From: Competibacter sp963695105 | GTDB taxonomy: Bacteria; Pseudomonadota; Gammaproteobacteria; Competibacterales; Competibacteraceae | Assembly: GCA_963695105.1 (NCBI GenBank) | Contig: CAVOGC010000007.1 | Location: 10,481 to 74,480, forward strand | Reading direction: 5' to 3' | Length of the DNA stretch: 64,000 bases | Shown here: positions 1 through 7,938 of the stretch, piece by piece | Layout: each line of letters starts with the position of its first letter | Position numbering within the stretch: the first letter of the stretch is position 1 | The notes under the pieces: generated by a model | Databases searched by the model: none | What the model was told of the DNA's origin: nothing | What the model saw: the letters and a program-made list of their open reading frames with translations, nothing else | Position numbers and translations under genes: made by a program

Positions 1-255
1 CCCGAGGCGCTGGCCCGTCTGGAGACCCTGCCGATGTTTGCCCGTTACCGAGTGGGCGACGTGCGGGTCGGAGTCGTGCATGGCGATGCCGAGGCGCTGG
101 CTGGTTGGCGATTCGACGTGAACGTGCTGGACAACCCGGCCAACCGGGCGTGGCTTGGAGCGGCGTTCCTGGAAGCGGACGTCGATGTGTTTGCCAGCAG
201 TCATACCGTGAACTTCCGGCAACCCTGCGTGACGCGGTACGGTTTTCCTGAGTAA
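1..255 (+). CDS. Metallophosphoesterase-like protein, C-terminal fragment (partial)
   Basis: The frame is open from the left edge, so the true start lies outside the window. The residues VGVVHGDAEALAGW and the later DVFASSHT resemble, from memory, the metal-binding and Ala-Ser-Ser-His segments of small calcineurin-like phosphoesterases. In those proteins the last segment is normally followed by a Cys-Leu-Pro and then an Asn-Asn-Gly-Ala-Ala-Gly stretch. Here the similarity stops just after ASSHT and the frame closes 15 residues later. The 3' end therefore looks replaced or truncated, consistent with its position about 75 bp from a mobile-element nest. No substrate can be assigned. The family call is an inference; the truncation is judged from the missing C-terminal motif. 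Confidence 0.45.
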   Translation, partial: PEALARLETLPMFARYRVGDVRVGVVHGDAEALAGWRFDVNVLDNPANRAWLGAAFLEADVDVFASSHTVNFRQPCVTRYGFPE

Positions 256-330
256 GGTTCTTCTCCATAGGTGATCGACGTCAGCCCTTTTAAGGTGATG
301 ATAAGTTTATGTATTTAAATATAAATTCTT

Positions 331-338
331 CAAAAATA
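331..338. repeat. IS66 target-site duplication, left copy
   Basis: CAAAAATA here against CAAAAATT at 6595-6602. The two differ only in the last base. Eight base pairs is the duplication length expected for IS66 elements, and both copies directly abut the terminal inverted repeats. Confidence 0.75.
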
Positions 339-1480
339 GTAACTGCCCAGGTACCTCGTCAGTGATCAGGTCGTACGGAGTTTGCTGAGGAGGACCGTTG
401 GGGATTGGGTCAGGGTATCGATGATGTTCCAACCCTGTTTTTTCGCGGTGGCGATGAAGGAGCGGATGACGGCGAAGTCGCGGGCGCCCGGTTCGGAGCG
501 GAAGCCACCGGAGATTTTCTGTCTGAGCTTCATCATGCGGGCGGCTTGCTCGGCCAGATTGTTGGGTGTGCCTTGCAAGGCACAGTCGATCCGTCGGAGG
601 AAATCCGACCCGGCCAACTTTCGCTCCGGCCGGAAGCACAAGGGGCGGTCCAGGAGGTAACGAATGGGCTGAAGCACTTCTTGAAAAGGCCTCGTAGGAG
701 GTCAGCGGGCGCTGCGGGCCGTAACGCGAGTGAACACCGAGCAGGCCTCGAAATGCCGTCGTGGAAGCCGACTCGCCCTAATAACGAGGAAGGCCGTTGT
801 CGTCGGAGAAGTGAGCGAAACGCGCATCCGACGATTCCACCGGGGTAATGGTGACAGCATGCAGCGTATTGATCGATCGTGCAACAAGGGAAGTCCGCAT
901 TGGTGCCGGGCCGGCAACCGGGCAACGGCGATCCCGCGAGGGATGAAGCCGGCCATGCGGATGGCGGATGGGGGTGTAGTAGCGATGAAGCCGGGTAATA
1001 CCGGCGGAGCCAAGGCCCCCTGTTTCAGAGCCAATGCTCGAAAGTGGCAAGAGCCCAGGGATTGACGTGAGTCTAGCAACCCTGCCTGATTCGGTTCGGA
1101 CGCTACAGACGGCATTACAGACGAAAGCCAAGAACGAACCGGCCACGCGGTTCTACAGCCTTTGGGACAAGGTGTGCCGACGCGACATCCTCACCGAAGC
1201 CTACCGGCGCTGCCGAGCCAATCGGGGCGCACCGGGGGTGGACGGAGAGTCCTTCAAGCGCATCGAATCCCAAGGTCTCGACCCGTGGCTGGAAAGATTG
1301 CAGCAGGAGCTCAAGGGCAAGACGTATCAGCCCCGGCCCCTGCTGCGCGTGTGGATACCCAAGGCCAATGGCGGGGAGCGCCCGCTCGCGGTGCCGATGC
1401 TTTGTTCATACTGCACCTCATACAGGCGGTTTCGGGATGGCCAAGGCCATTTTATCGCGACTTTTTCAAAGTAACTCCAC

Positions 1481-3571
1481 TCAAGTTGTCGTGTTCCGTT
1501 GCCAATGTTGTTTGATGGGTTTACGCAGGGTGGCGATGACCTCCGGGGTGAGCTTGATCCAACGAGGACCGTGAGAGGCGGTTTGGACACCGTCGAGGCG
1601 ACCCGCTTCACACCAGTCGGCGATGGTGCCCACATCCACATTCAGCAACGCGGCCGCGGCCCGCGCACTATACCGTCCATCGCCCCGTTGACCCTCGGGA
1701 CAAGCGCCGGGCGCCTGCGGGCACCCACTGGGGATGTGATAGGCATAGCGAAGCCACTGGACCTTGCGGGCGGTGAAAGACCCGCCGTGGCCGGTAGTGA
1801 AGCCTTGCGCGTTGAGGGCGGCGGCGATCTGAAGATTGGTGTGCGTCGGAGCCAGCTGCCGGACCCGTTCGAGAATGGCGGCGTCGGTGCGGCAGGCCTC
1901 AAAGACCGGGCGGGGCCGGGGTATTTCCAGGGTGCTGCAGGCGTGGGTCTGCCAGCGGATCGCGATGCGGATCGTCGTGGCCTGCTTGGTGAGGGTGACC
2001 TCCTTGATCAGCAGGCGCAGCAACTGCTTGCGCTCGGCGGCGGTGGTCGTCGCGGCCGCCCACAGGGTGGGGAGGTCGTGGGCCAGAGCGAGGATCCGTT
2101 GGCGTTCCTCGGCACCGACCGCGGGGGCTGCCTGGCGGGGCAGGGTGACATACTCCCGCTCCAATTGCGCGACGGCGGCCAGTTGGGCGTTCCAGTCCTG
2201 TTCCAAGCTGCGGGCGACGAGGCGATGTTCCGGCTCCACGTTCAGGAAGCGGCGGCGGGCGAGATCGGCCACGTAGCGCGCCCGTTCCAGGCGCAATTGC
2301 CATTGGTGGTCGATCTGCCGGGCGCGTTCTTCGAGTTGCTCCAGGGCCGCCAGGGACACCGCCAGGTGTGCGGGCGTGAGGGCCTGCAGAAAGACCTGGG
2401 TCACGGCGGCATCGATGCCATCGCCACGCAGGCTCTGGCAGGTCGGGCCGGCCAGGTGCGCGTGCACCTGGTTGCACTCGTATTGAGGTCGACGCCCGTC
2501 GGCCACATAACGAACGCTCATGCGCCGACCGCAGGCACCGCACAGGACGATGCCCTGCAGCAGCGCGGCGCCCTCGCGGACCGCACCGCGGCGGTCTCGA
2601 TCGCGAACGGTGCGGTTATCGTCAAGACGGTGCTGGTGGCACAGGAACTGCTCCCACGTCAGGTAACCGGGATGGGCGTCCACGAGCACGATGGGCCAGT
2701 CTTGCGGATCCACGCGGCGGGTACGGCCCTTGATCCGCGGCGCCTCACCGGGCAAGAGCCGGGTACGGCTGTGGGTGCGCCCATAGACGTAGGTCCCCGC
2801 ATAGGCAGGATTGTGCAGCATGGCCAGCACCCGACCGTGTCGCAAGGGACCCCAGCTCAATTCGTCCTGGTCACCGTGCCCCCAGAGGCGGGTTGGAAAG
2901 TGCAAATGGTGAACGGCAAAGTGATTGACCACCGCCAGGGCGGAGCCGGTTTCCGCGAACCGGTCAAAGACCAGCCGCACGGCCTGTTGCACTTCCTCGT
3001 CGGGGTCCAGAACGATGCGCTGGTCGACATCAAAGACGAACCCGACGGGCAGCCGGAAGCGCAGTTGGCCGTGGCGGGCCTTCTCCAGCTTGCCACCCAG
3101 CAGACGGCTGCGCAACCAATGCAGTTCGGCCTCACTCATCGTGCCCCGGAATCCCAGCAACAAGCGATCGTTGTACTGGTTGGGATCGTAAAGGCCGTCT
3201 TCGTCGATGACCAAGGTCTCGGTCAGCGCGCAGATCTCCAGAAGCCGATACCAATCACTGCAGGAGCGGGCCAGGCGCGAGGCTTCCAGGCTCAAGACCG
3301 CCCCGGCCCGGCCCATGCCCACCTCGGTGAGCAATTGTTCGAAGCCATCGCGGCCGACCGCCGAGGCGCCCGAGCGCCCCTGGTCTTGATCGAGGACGGT
3401 GATGCGTTCCTCGGGCCAGCCTAAAGCGCGGGCACGCTCAACGAGATGGTACTGGCGCGCGGTGCTGGCGGTATGCTCGCGGACTTGGAGCAGGGTGGAT
3501 TGGCGCACGTAAACGAACGCCTGGCGGTTGAGATGTTCGGGGCGGAGTTTAGCCGGCGTTGGGCTGGTCAT
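1481..3571 (-). CDS. Large serine recombinase family protein
   Basis: 696 residues. The N-terminal resolvase catalytic domain begins with FVYVRQST, placing the nucleophile at about Ser25, with LSLEASRLAR and DRLLLGFRGTMSEAE further on. A central recombinase domain (NPAYAGTYVYGR) is followed by a zinc ribbon (LCGACGRR and a later Cys pair) and a coiled region. A C-terminal helix-turn-helix-like segment (AAALLNVDVGTIADWCEAG) follows. It should cut and rejoin DNA to move its element. Its start overlaps the end of the upstream 68-residue gene by 23 bp, suggesting coupled translation. A related but distinct recombinase lies at 40064. The gene appears intact, so the element may still be active. Confidence 0.9.
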   Translation of the reverse strand: MTSPTPAKLRPEHLNRQAFVYVRQSTLLQVREHTASTARQYHLVERARALGWPEERITVLDQDQGRSGASAVGRDGFEQLLTEVGMGRAGAVLSLEASRLARSCSDWYRLLEICALTETLVIDEDGLYDPNQYNDRLLLGFRGTMSEAELHWLRSRLLGGKLEKARHGQLRFRLPVGFVFDVDQRIVLDPDEEVQQAVRLVFDRFAETGSALAVVNHFAVHHLHFPTRLWGHGDQDELSWGPLRHGRVLAMLHNPAYAGTYVYGRTHSRTRLLPGEAPRIKGRTRRVDPQDWPIVLVDAHPGYLTWEQFLCHQHRLDDNRTVRDRDRRGAVREGAALLQGIVLCGACGRRMSVRYVADGRRPQYECNQVHAHLAGPTCQSLRGDGIDAAVTQVFLQALTPAHLAVSLAALEQLEERARQIDHQWQLRLERARYVADLARRRFLNVEPEHRLVARSLEQDWNAQLAAVAQLEREYVTLPRQAAPAVGAEERQRILALAHDLPTLWAAATTTAAERKQLLRLLIKEVTLTKQATTIRIAIRWQTHACSTLEIPRPRPVFEACRTDAAILERVRQLAPTHTNLQIAAALNAQGFTTGHGGSFTARKVQWLRYAYHIPSGCPQAPGACPEGQRGDGRYSARAAAALLNVDVGTIADWCEAGRLDGVQTASHGPRWIKLTPEVIATLRKPIKQHWQRNTTT

Positions 3572-3755
3572 GACCGATCTCCGCAGGGGGGGACGTCGCC
3601 AGGGTGAGGGCGAGTTTGACGGCCAGTTGAGCGATCAATTGGATGGCTCGGTGCTGGTGCTCGACGGTTAGCTCCGTCCAGACCTGGGGGGTGGGGCTTG
3701 GGGAAGCCGGACCCGAGACGGGCACGTTCATGGGAAGACCTCTCCGGGTGATCAC
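3549..3755 (-). CDS. Small protein upstream of the serine recombinase
   Basis: A 68-residue protein (MITRRGLPMNVPVSG...) with a Pro/Ser/Thr-rich start and an alanine/leucine helix in the second half (IQLIAQLAVKLALTLA). Its stop overlaps the recombinase start, the usual layout for a co-transcribed accessory gene of such elements. An alternative start is the ATG nine codons in (MNVPVSG). It has no recognisable enzymatic motif. It may be a structural or regulatory partner of the recombinase; this rests on position only. Confidence 0.5.
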   Translation of the reverse strand: MITRRGLPMNVPVSGPASPSPTPQVWTELTVEHQHRAIQLIAQLAVKLALTLATSPPAEIGHDQPNAG

Positions 3756-4056
3756 AGGGTAGAGAGTTAGACCCAGGAGAGGACGGGGTCACCGTGGGGA
3801 CAGGAAAGCGGTCCGCTTGGCGCCGATGCGCAATCCACTGTGCGGCCTGTCGCAAGCCATGAATATCGAGCCAAGGAAACGGGATCGCCGTTGGATCGCC
3901 ACCGGTGGATCCGGCGTAATCGGTGAGGCTCATGGCCACGGCGGCGTGGGTGCCATCGGGCAGGCGGATGATGAGATCCGGATCCGCACCCCGTCGGATG
4001 CGCACGATCGCGATCTGTTGGCCAAACAGCGGATGATGCGGATGGGTAATGGTGAC
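3568..4056 (-). CDS. DUF5372-like accessory protein of the recombinase element
   Basis: The frame contains THPHHPLFGQQIAIVRIRRG, then LIIRLPDGTHAAVAMSLTDY and FPWLDIHGLRQAAQWI. This pattern resembles, from memory, the small DUF5372 proteins that accompany large serine recombinases. There is no ATG, GTG or TTG just before the conserved start; an ATT at about 4050 would be required. The frame also runs on through the next gene until 3568, while a stop in a neighbouring frame lies at 3767. Either the start is non-canonical or the gene carries frame damage at both ends. Function unknown. Confidence 0.4.
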   Translation of the reverse strand, partial: VTITHPHHPLFGQQIAIVRIRRGADPDLIIRLPDGTHAAVAMSLTDYAGSTGGDPTAIPFPWLDIHGLRQAAQWIAHRRQADRFPVPTVTPSSPGSNSLPCDHPERSSHERARLGSGFPKPHPPGLDGANRRAPAPSHPIDRSTGRQTRPHPGDVPPCGDRS

Positions 4057-5117
4057 CTTTTCCGAAGAGTGTTGGAAAGAAGAGGTAGTGTGCTGTGGGC
4101 ATTCCCTGCATCCGTGACCGCGTGGCGCAGATGGCCGTCTTGCTGGTGATCGGCCCGATCTTCGAGCCGGACCTATCGCCACGGCAATACGGCTTTCGTT
4201 CCGGGGTCGACGCCAAAATGGCCGTGCGCCGAACTTTCTTCGACCTCGTCGAAGGGGGCAAGCGCGAAGTGGCCGACGTCGATCTTTCGGATTACTTCAC
4301 CACCATCCCGCACGGAGACCTGATGCGCTGTGTCGTGCGGCGCATCGCCGACGGCACACTGCTCGCGGTGATCCGTGCCTGGCTGACCGTGCCGGTGCGC
4401 GAGCGCTCCCCCCAGGGGGAGCGGCAAACGACGCCGGCCAAGGACCAGCATCGCGGCGTTCCGCAGGGCGGGGTGATCTCACCCCTCCTTTCAAATCTGT
4501 ACTTTCGCCGCTTTATGCTGGCGTGGTACGGCAAGGGATATGCCGAGCGGCACCAGGCCGAGGTCGTCAACTATGCGGATGACTTCGTGATCTTGTGCCC
4601 GCCCGGACGGGGAGCGGAAGCCATGGCGGAGATGCGCCAGCTCGTGTCCCGGCTGGGTCTGACGGTCAACGAGAAGAAAACGCGTCTGGTCAAGCTGCCA
4701 GAAGAGCGGCTCGATTTTCTCGGCTACACCGTCGGGCGCTTCTACGGAAAGGGCGGTCGCCCCTACTGGGGCACGCGACCGTCGAAGAAGGCTGTCAAGC
4801 GGCTGATGCGGGAGATCCACGACGCCACGACGAAGCGCTGGAATCCACTGGAGGTCGAAAGCCGAGTCGAGCGCCTCAACCCGCTGCTGCGGGGCTGGGC
4901 CGGCTACTTCAACCAAGGACCGGTAGGGAAAGTCTATCGCCAAATCGACAACTATGTAGCGCGACGTCTGCGGATCTGGTTGATGCGCAAGCGCGGCAAG
5001 CGGGGAACGGGGTACCGCCAATACCCCGACCACTACCTCTACGAAGAGTTGGGACTGATGCGCCTGCTGCCGTTGCTCGCCAACCGTTCGAATGCGAAGG
5101 TTTGATGCGCTGAAAGA

Positions 5118-5150
5118 GAGCCCGTTGCGGGAAATCCGCACGGCGGGTTC
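5118..5150 (+). ncRNA. Group II intron domain V (catalytic hairpin)
   Basis: A 33-base stretch beginning GAGCCCG and ending CGGGTTC folds into the typical domain V hairpin: a lower stem with a G-U pair, a two-base bulge on each side, an upper GCGG/CCGC stem and a GAAA loop. It lies just 13 bp after the reverse-transcriptase stop and about 110 bp before the intron 3' end, the expected place. Confidence 0.8.
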
Positions 5151-6666
5151 GACGAGCGGGGTGTGGAAACGGGACTAAGGAGCGGCTCGTGAGGCACCGC
5201 CAAACGAAAGGGGCGGAAACAGATAGGCGGCTCCTACGGTTACCGCACCACACCTCGACTCTACTGAAGGGTACGCGGGGATCAGTCAGGAAACGCAATA
5301 CGTCGTCCTTGCGGGTCCTCAATCGCAGCAGCAGGTTGTGGCCGGTGCGGCGCCGTGGACGACCCCGACGCCCGGTGACGGGCAGTGGCGATTGGGCCTC
5401 ATGAAAGGCGAGCCCTTCAGCAACGAGGGTGTCGTATCGACGCTGGAACCGATGCACGAGGCTGGGTTTCAGTGGCCCATCGCGTTCGCGGGCGAGGTGG
5501 GCGGCATGACAGGCCCGGTGCAAGAGTCGTTGCATGCGCAACGCCCAGGGTTCCCGCTCGATCTCGATCAAGGCCTTGAGCTCGCGCAGATGATGCGCAT
5601 TGCACAAGGCATGCAGCACACCCTTCAAGGTGTAGTAGGGCTTCCAGTGGTCATGGACGACAATGCCAATGATCCCTTCCCACAGACTGCCCCGCTTCGG
5701 GGAAACGCGGTAGAAGCTCAGCCAGGCGGTCACCGCCACATGGAGCCATTGCGTCTTGCCACCGATGCGAAAGCCGGTTTCATCCAGATGCTTGACCGCC
5801 GCGGTCTTGACGAGCTGGCCCACCGTCGCCACGAACCCTTGGACCTGCTCGACCGCCTTCGTGCTCATCCGTGCGATCGTGGCGGCGGCCAGTTTCACCC
5901 CAAACAGATCGGCCATCAGTTCGACCAACCGATCCTCGGGAATGAACTGGGCGTGGAGCAGATAGACCACGAAGGCCGTGATCCGCGCGCCGTATTGCAC
6001 CGGCGCCGTGACCCCCTCGGGAAACGCCGCCCGTGTCGCCTCACCACACTGGCCACAGCGGCCGGTGTGAGCGCGATGCTCGGTCACGACCAGCGGGGGT
6101 GGCTCCGGCAGGTCGAAGACCTGCCGGGCGCTGTACGCCGTGACCATGGCTGGGGTCAGGGTCGAATCGCAGTTCGGGCAGATGTTGGGGTAGTGGTCGA
6201 GAATGACGTCCGGTTCGGCCACTTGACGCAGCGTGTTGCCGGGATGGCCCTTCTGTCCGCCGGGTGGCCGGCCCGAGGCTTCGCGCAGACTCTGGGTCCG
6301 TGGCGGTTTCTTCAACCCATCACTGGATGGGGGTTTTCCGCTGTTGCCACTGTTCAGCCCCAGACGGCGCTCGAGTTCCGCGATGCGCGCCAGAAGCACG
6401 GCATTCATCTCCCGCAACGTCGCGTTCTCGGCCTGCAAGCGCGCGATCTCCTCCGCGACCGCTGTTGGGATGGCAGCAGTCATGAGATCGGCATCGCTGA
6501 GCGGCGTGTCAGTCACGGAGGTCATGGGGCGATTTACCATCCATTCATACCCGGCTTGTCAAGCTGTTTTTTCCACCGGTACCTGGGCAGTTACCAAAAA
6601 TTTAACCTCATAATTTTTAAAGCATTTATTATTCCAAAATTTCAATAAATTTGCTATTTTTATAAT

Positions 6667-6800
6667 ATATATGCGGGGTGTCCATCTGAGTGCGGTAGTG
6701 CCTATGGATTAGATCTTGACACACCATAGAAAGGGCGCTTCGATGGTCAAGATCACAATATCTGGTGTCCACCGCACTCAGATGGACACCCCGCATATAT
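6667..6800. repeat. Long hairpin: 30-bp perfect inverted repeat with nested inner stem
   Basis: The arms at 6667-6696 and 6771-6800 are perfect 30-bp reverse complements. The 74-bp spacer contains a further pair, GATCTTGAC at 6712-6720 and GTCAAGATC at 6746-6754, so most of the unit can fold. The motif GGTGTCC...GGACACC also recurs inside the arms. No open frame of interest is present. It looks like a miniature inverted-repeat element or the paired ends of a lost insertion sequence. No target duplication was confirmed. Confidence 0.7.
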
Positions 6801-7003
6801 TTTATGTTATTGATTTTAAAATTATTTTTAATAATCCTAATCATTGGGCTTGATCTACATCATTGGAGGTAAGTGGGTAAAACTTGAAGTTTATAGCCAA
6901 AACCCCAAAAACCCGATGTCAGCGCATGTTTACCCACCTTAAAAGGGCTGGTTGAGGAGGTAAGCCCAGTGCCCATCAGTCGGGGTTCAAAGCGTCAACC
7001 CGG

Positions 7004-7021
7004 ATTTGCCGCGCGGCAAAT
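7004..7021. promoter_or_regulatory. parS: Candidate parS/partition site, copy 1 (18-bp perfect palindrome)
   Basis: ATTTGCCGCGCGGCAAAT is its own reverse complement. It lies 22 bp downstream of the parB stop codon. An identical copy sits upstream of parA at 9237-9254. Two identical palindromes bracketing a parAB operon are what is expected of ParB-binding centromere sites or ParA/ParB operators. Binding is inferred, not shown. No third copy was noticed in the window. Confidence 0.65.
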
Positions 7022-7043
7022 ACCGGATTTTTTGATCGAAAAG

Positions 7044-7928
7044 TCAATCGTTTGCCAGATCAAGTAAATTCAGTTTCGCCAGGATGCCGTTGCATTCCTC
7101 GGCGCTGGCGTAGTGGATGACGAACTGTCCCAACCCGGATGAGTGATTGCGAAATTCCACCCTTGCGCCCAGATGGCTGGAGATCCGCTCGCTCAGGGCG
7201 GCGATGTCGGGATCTTCCCGTCGCGGACGTCGGCCGCGACGTATGCCGTCGTCGATGCGTTGCTTCAGGTTGCGGGCGGCCTGTTCGATCTGCCGGCTGT
7301 TCCAGACCCGCCGGATGGCCTGTTGGGCGAGCCGCGCCTGTTCCGCTTTGGGCAGGGGGAGCAGTACCCGGCCATGGGCGTAGTTCAGTTGGCCGTCTCG
7401 TAGCGCGTCCTTGACGGAATCGGCCAGATCCAGCATGCCCAGGCTGCGGCTGACCGCGGAGGCCGATTTGCCCACCGCCGCGCCGATCGCCTGCTGGGAA
7501 AGCCCGCGATCGATCAGGGTCTGATAGCCCTCCGCCTCTTCAATCGGATTCAGGTCGCTGCGTTGCAGGTTTTCGACCAGGCCCAGGGTGGCCGCCTGCT
7601 CGTCGCCGACATCCCGAACCAGCGCCGGGATGGTCTCGACGCCGGCCAGTTGCGCCGCTCGCCAGCGCCGCTCGCCGGCAATCAGCTCATAACCATTCGG
7701 ACCGGGCCGAACCAGAACCGGTTGCAGTACGCCGTGCTCGCGGATGGTGTCGGCCAGTTCGGCGAGCTGGCCGGGATCGAAACGTTTGCGGGCCTGCCAG
7801 GGACTGGGGCTGATATCGGTGAGCGGCAGGTCGAGGAACGGACCAGCGGAGAGCGGGCTCAGGGGCGCCGCCGTCTCACCGGCCAGGACCGCCAGATAAT
7901 CCAGGGTATCGCGGGAGCGTTTGGCCAT
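7044..7928 (-). CDS. parB: ParB/Spo0J-type partition protein
   Basis: 294 residues from an ATG at 7928, chosen because homology begins there (MAKRSRDTLDYL). Known role: binds parS sites, spreads, and works with ParA to segregate a replicon. The ParB/sulfiredoxin-like N-terminal domain carries the arginine motif in LIAGERRWRAAQL, preceded by LQPVLVRP. A central helix-turn-helix (LSQQAIGAAVGKSASAVSRSL) would contact DNA. The C-terminus would be the dimerisation part. It is 10 bp downstream of parA, forming an operon. Identical palindromes lie just after its stop and upstream of parA, the likely targets. Confidence 0.92.
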   Translation of the reverse strand: MAKRSRDTLDYLAVLAGETAAPLSPLSAGPFLDLPLTDISPSPWQARKRFDPGQLAELADTIREHGVLQPVLVRPGPNGYELIAGERRWRAAQLAGVETIPALVRDVGDEQAATLGLVENLQRSDLNPIEEAEGYQTLIDRGLSQQAIGAAVGKSASAVSRSLGMLDLADSVKDALRDGQLNYAHGRVLLPLPKAEQARLAQQAIRRVWNSRQIEQAARNLKQRIDDGIRRGRRPRREDPDIAALSERISSHLGARVEFRNHSSGLGQFVIHYASAEECNGILAKLNLLDLAND

Positions 7929-7938
7929 GGTGGTAACC

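Larger units (their letters stand above)
1388..4097 (-). mobile_element. Large-serine-recombinase transposable element inserted in the intron RT gene
   Basis: The boundaries are inferred from where reverse-transcriptase homology stops (after the Leu codon ending at 1387) and resumes (Gly codon at 4098). The exact base is uncertain by a few nucleotides. All three internal genes read on the minus strand: a DUF5372-like gene, a 68-residue gene and the recombinase. No terminal inverted repeats and no clear target duplication are visible, which fits integration by a serine recombinase rather than a DDE transposase. Confidence 0.75.
1034..5105 (+). pseudogene. Group II intron reverse transcriptase/maturase, interrupted
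   Basis: The coding parts are 1034 to about 1387 and about 4098 to 5105. Joined, they give roughly 453 residues. The first part has the usual N-terminus (SLWDKVCRRDILTEAYRRC, then GAPGVDG) and reaches GGERPL. The second resumes at GIPCIRDRVAQ and contains RT motifs including GVPQGGVISPLLSNLY and the catalytic NYADDFV, then the maturase X domain (LRGWAGYFNQG). No C-terminal HNH endonuclease is seen, as in endonuclease-lacking bacterial introns. The insertion falls between RT motifs, so neither half should be active. Frame and spacing both agree with a single clean insertion. Confidence 0.88.
566..5264 (+). mobile_element. Group II intron (about 2.0 kb without nested insert)
   Basis: The 5' end begins GTGTGCC, matching the GUGYG consensus, and the 3' end closes with CTAC, matching the AY rule. 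These limits were fixed independently by requiring the interrupted IS66 transposase to rejoin in frame. Domain V is visible at 5118-5150 with a GAAA tetraloop, followed by a domain VI-like stretch ending at the 3' boundary. The intron encodes a reverse transcriptase/maturase in its own sense strand, antisense to the transposase. Subtracting the ~2.7 kb recombinase element leaves about 2 kb, a normal intron size. With its maturase gene broken it should be immobile unless helped in trans. Confidence 0.9.
366..6540 (-). pseudogene. IS66-family transposase (TnpC-like), split by antisense group II intron
   Basis: The 5' part is 6540-5265 and the 3' part is 565-366. Rejoining them exactly at the intron boundaries restores a continuous 491-residue frame reading DPRVPF-TNNLAEQ-AARMMKLRQK across the join, the usual IS66 C-terminal region. 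Visible features are an N-terminal leucine-rich coiled coil (AEEIARLQAENATLREMN), a Pro/Ser-rich linker (SGKPPSSDG), a Cys-rich zinc finger (CPNCD, later CGQCG) and the DDE catalytic core with KHLDETGFR. The last residues of the uninterrupted protein are about LLSKLRTT. Because the intron lies in the opposite orientation, splicing cannot repair this mRNA, so the gene is inactive unless the intron is excised from the DNA. Confidence 0.9.
339..6594 (-). mobile_element. IS66-family insertion sequence (single-gene type), interrupted
   Basis: The ends are a perfect 17-bp terminal inverted repeat, GTAACTGCCCAGGTACC at 339-355 and its reverse complement at 6578-6594. Flanking 8-mers at 331-338 and 6595-6602 match in 7 of 8 positions, the 8-bp target duplication expected for IS66. 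Removing the group II intron at 566-5264 leaves a 1557-bp element with one long transposase frame. No tnpA/tnpB helper genes are present, as in the single-gene IS66 subgroup. Both neighbouring flanks are AT-rich. The element cannot currently make its transposase because the gene is interrupted. Confidence 0.9.
6595..7043. other. AT-rich intergenic region between IS66 and parB
   Basis: About 450 bp with no convincing gene. It is much more AT-rich than the rest of the window up to about 6850. It holds the right IS66 target duplication (6595-6602), a long hairpin (6667-6800), a loose inverted pair around GTGGGTAAAAC and GTTTACCCACC (roughly 6875 and 6930), and an 18-bp palindrome (7004-7021). 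AT-richness beside parAB is compatible with a former replication or partition region, but no iterons or DnaA boxes could be made out. Confidence 0.6.

Noticed and set aside
1499..3424. 641-residue open frame on the plus strand opposite the first serine recombinase
   Set aside because: It lies entirely antisense to a clear recombinase gene. Long antisense frames are expected in high-GC DNA, and the translation is low-complexity Gly/Ala/Gln without any domain.
4095..5105. A stand-alone reverse transcriptase (for example a retron or diversity-generating RT) starting at GTG 4095
   Set aside because: The frame begins inside RT motifs and continues exactly where the 1034-1387 fragment stops, and intron domain V follows it. 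It is the second half of a group II intron maturase.
4909..5264. C-terminal 119 residues of the longest IS66 transposase frame
   Set aside because: After DPRVPF the frame reads antisense through the group II intron 3' region and reverse-transcriptase gene, so it is not transposase sequence.
6629..6844. 71-residue minus-strand frame over the long hairpin
   Set aside because: It covers both arms of the inverted repeat and AT-rich DNA and has no protein-like composition.
6595..7043. A plasmid replication origin beside parAB
   Set aside because: The DNA is AT-rich but no iterons, DnaA boxes or replication gene could be identified, so only the palindromes and hairpin are reported.
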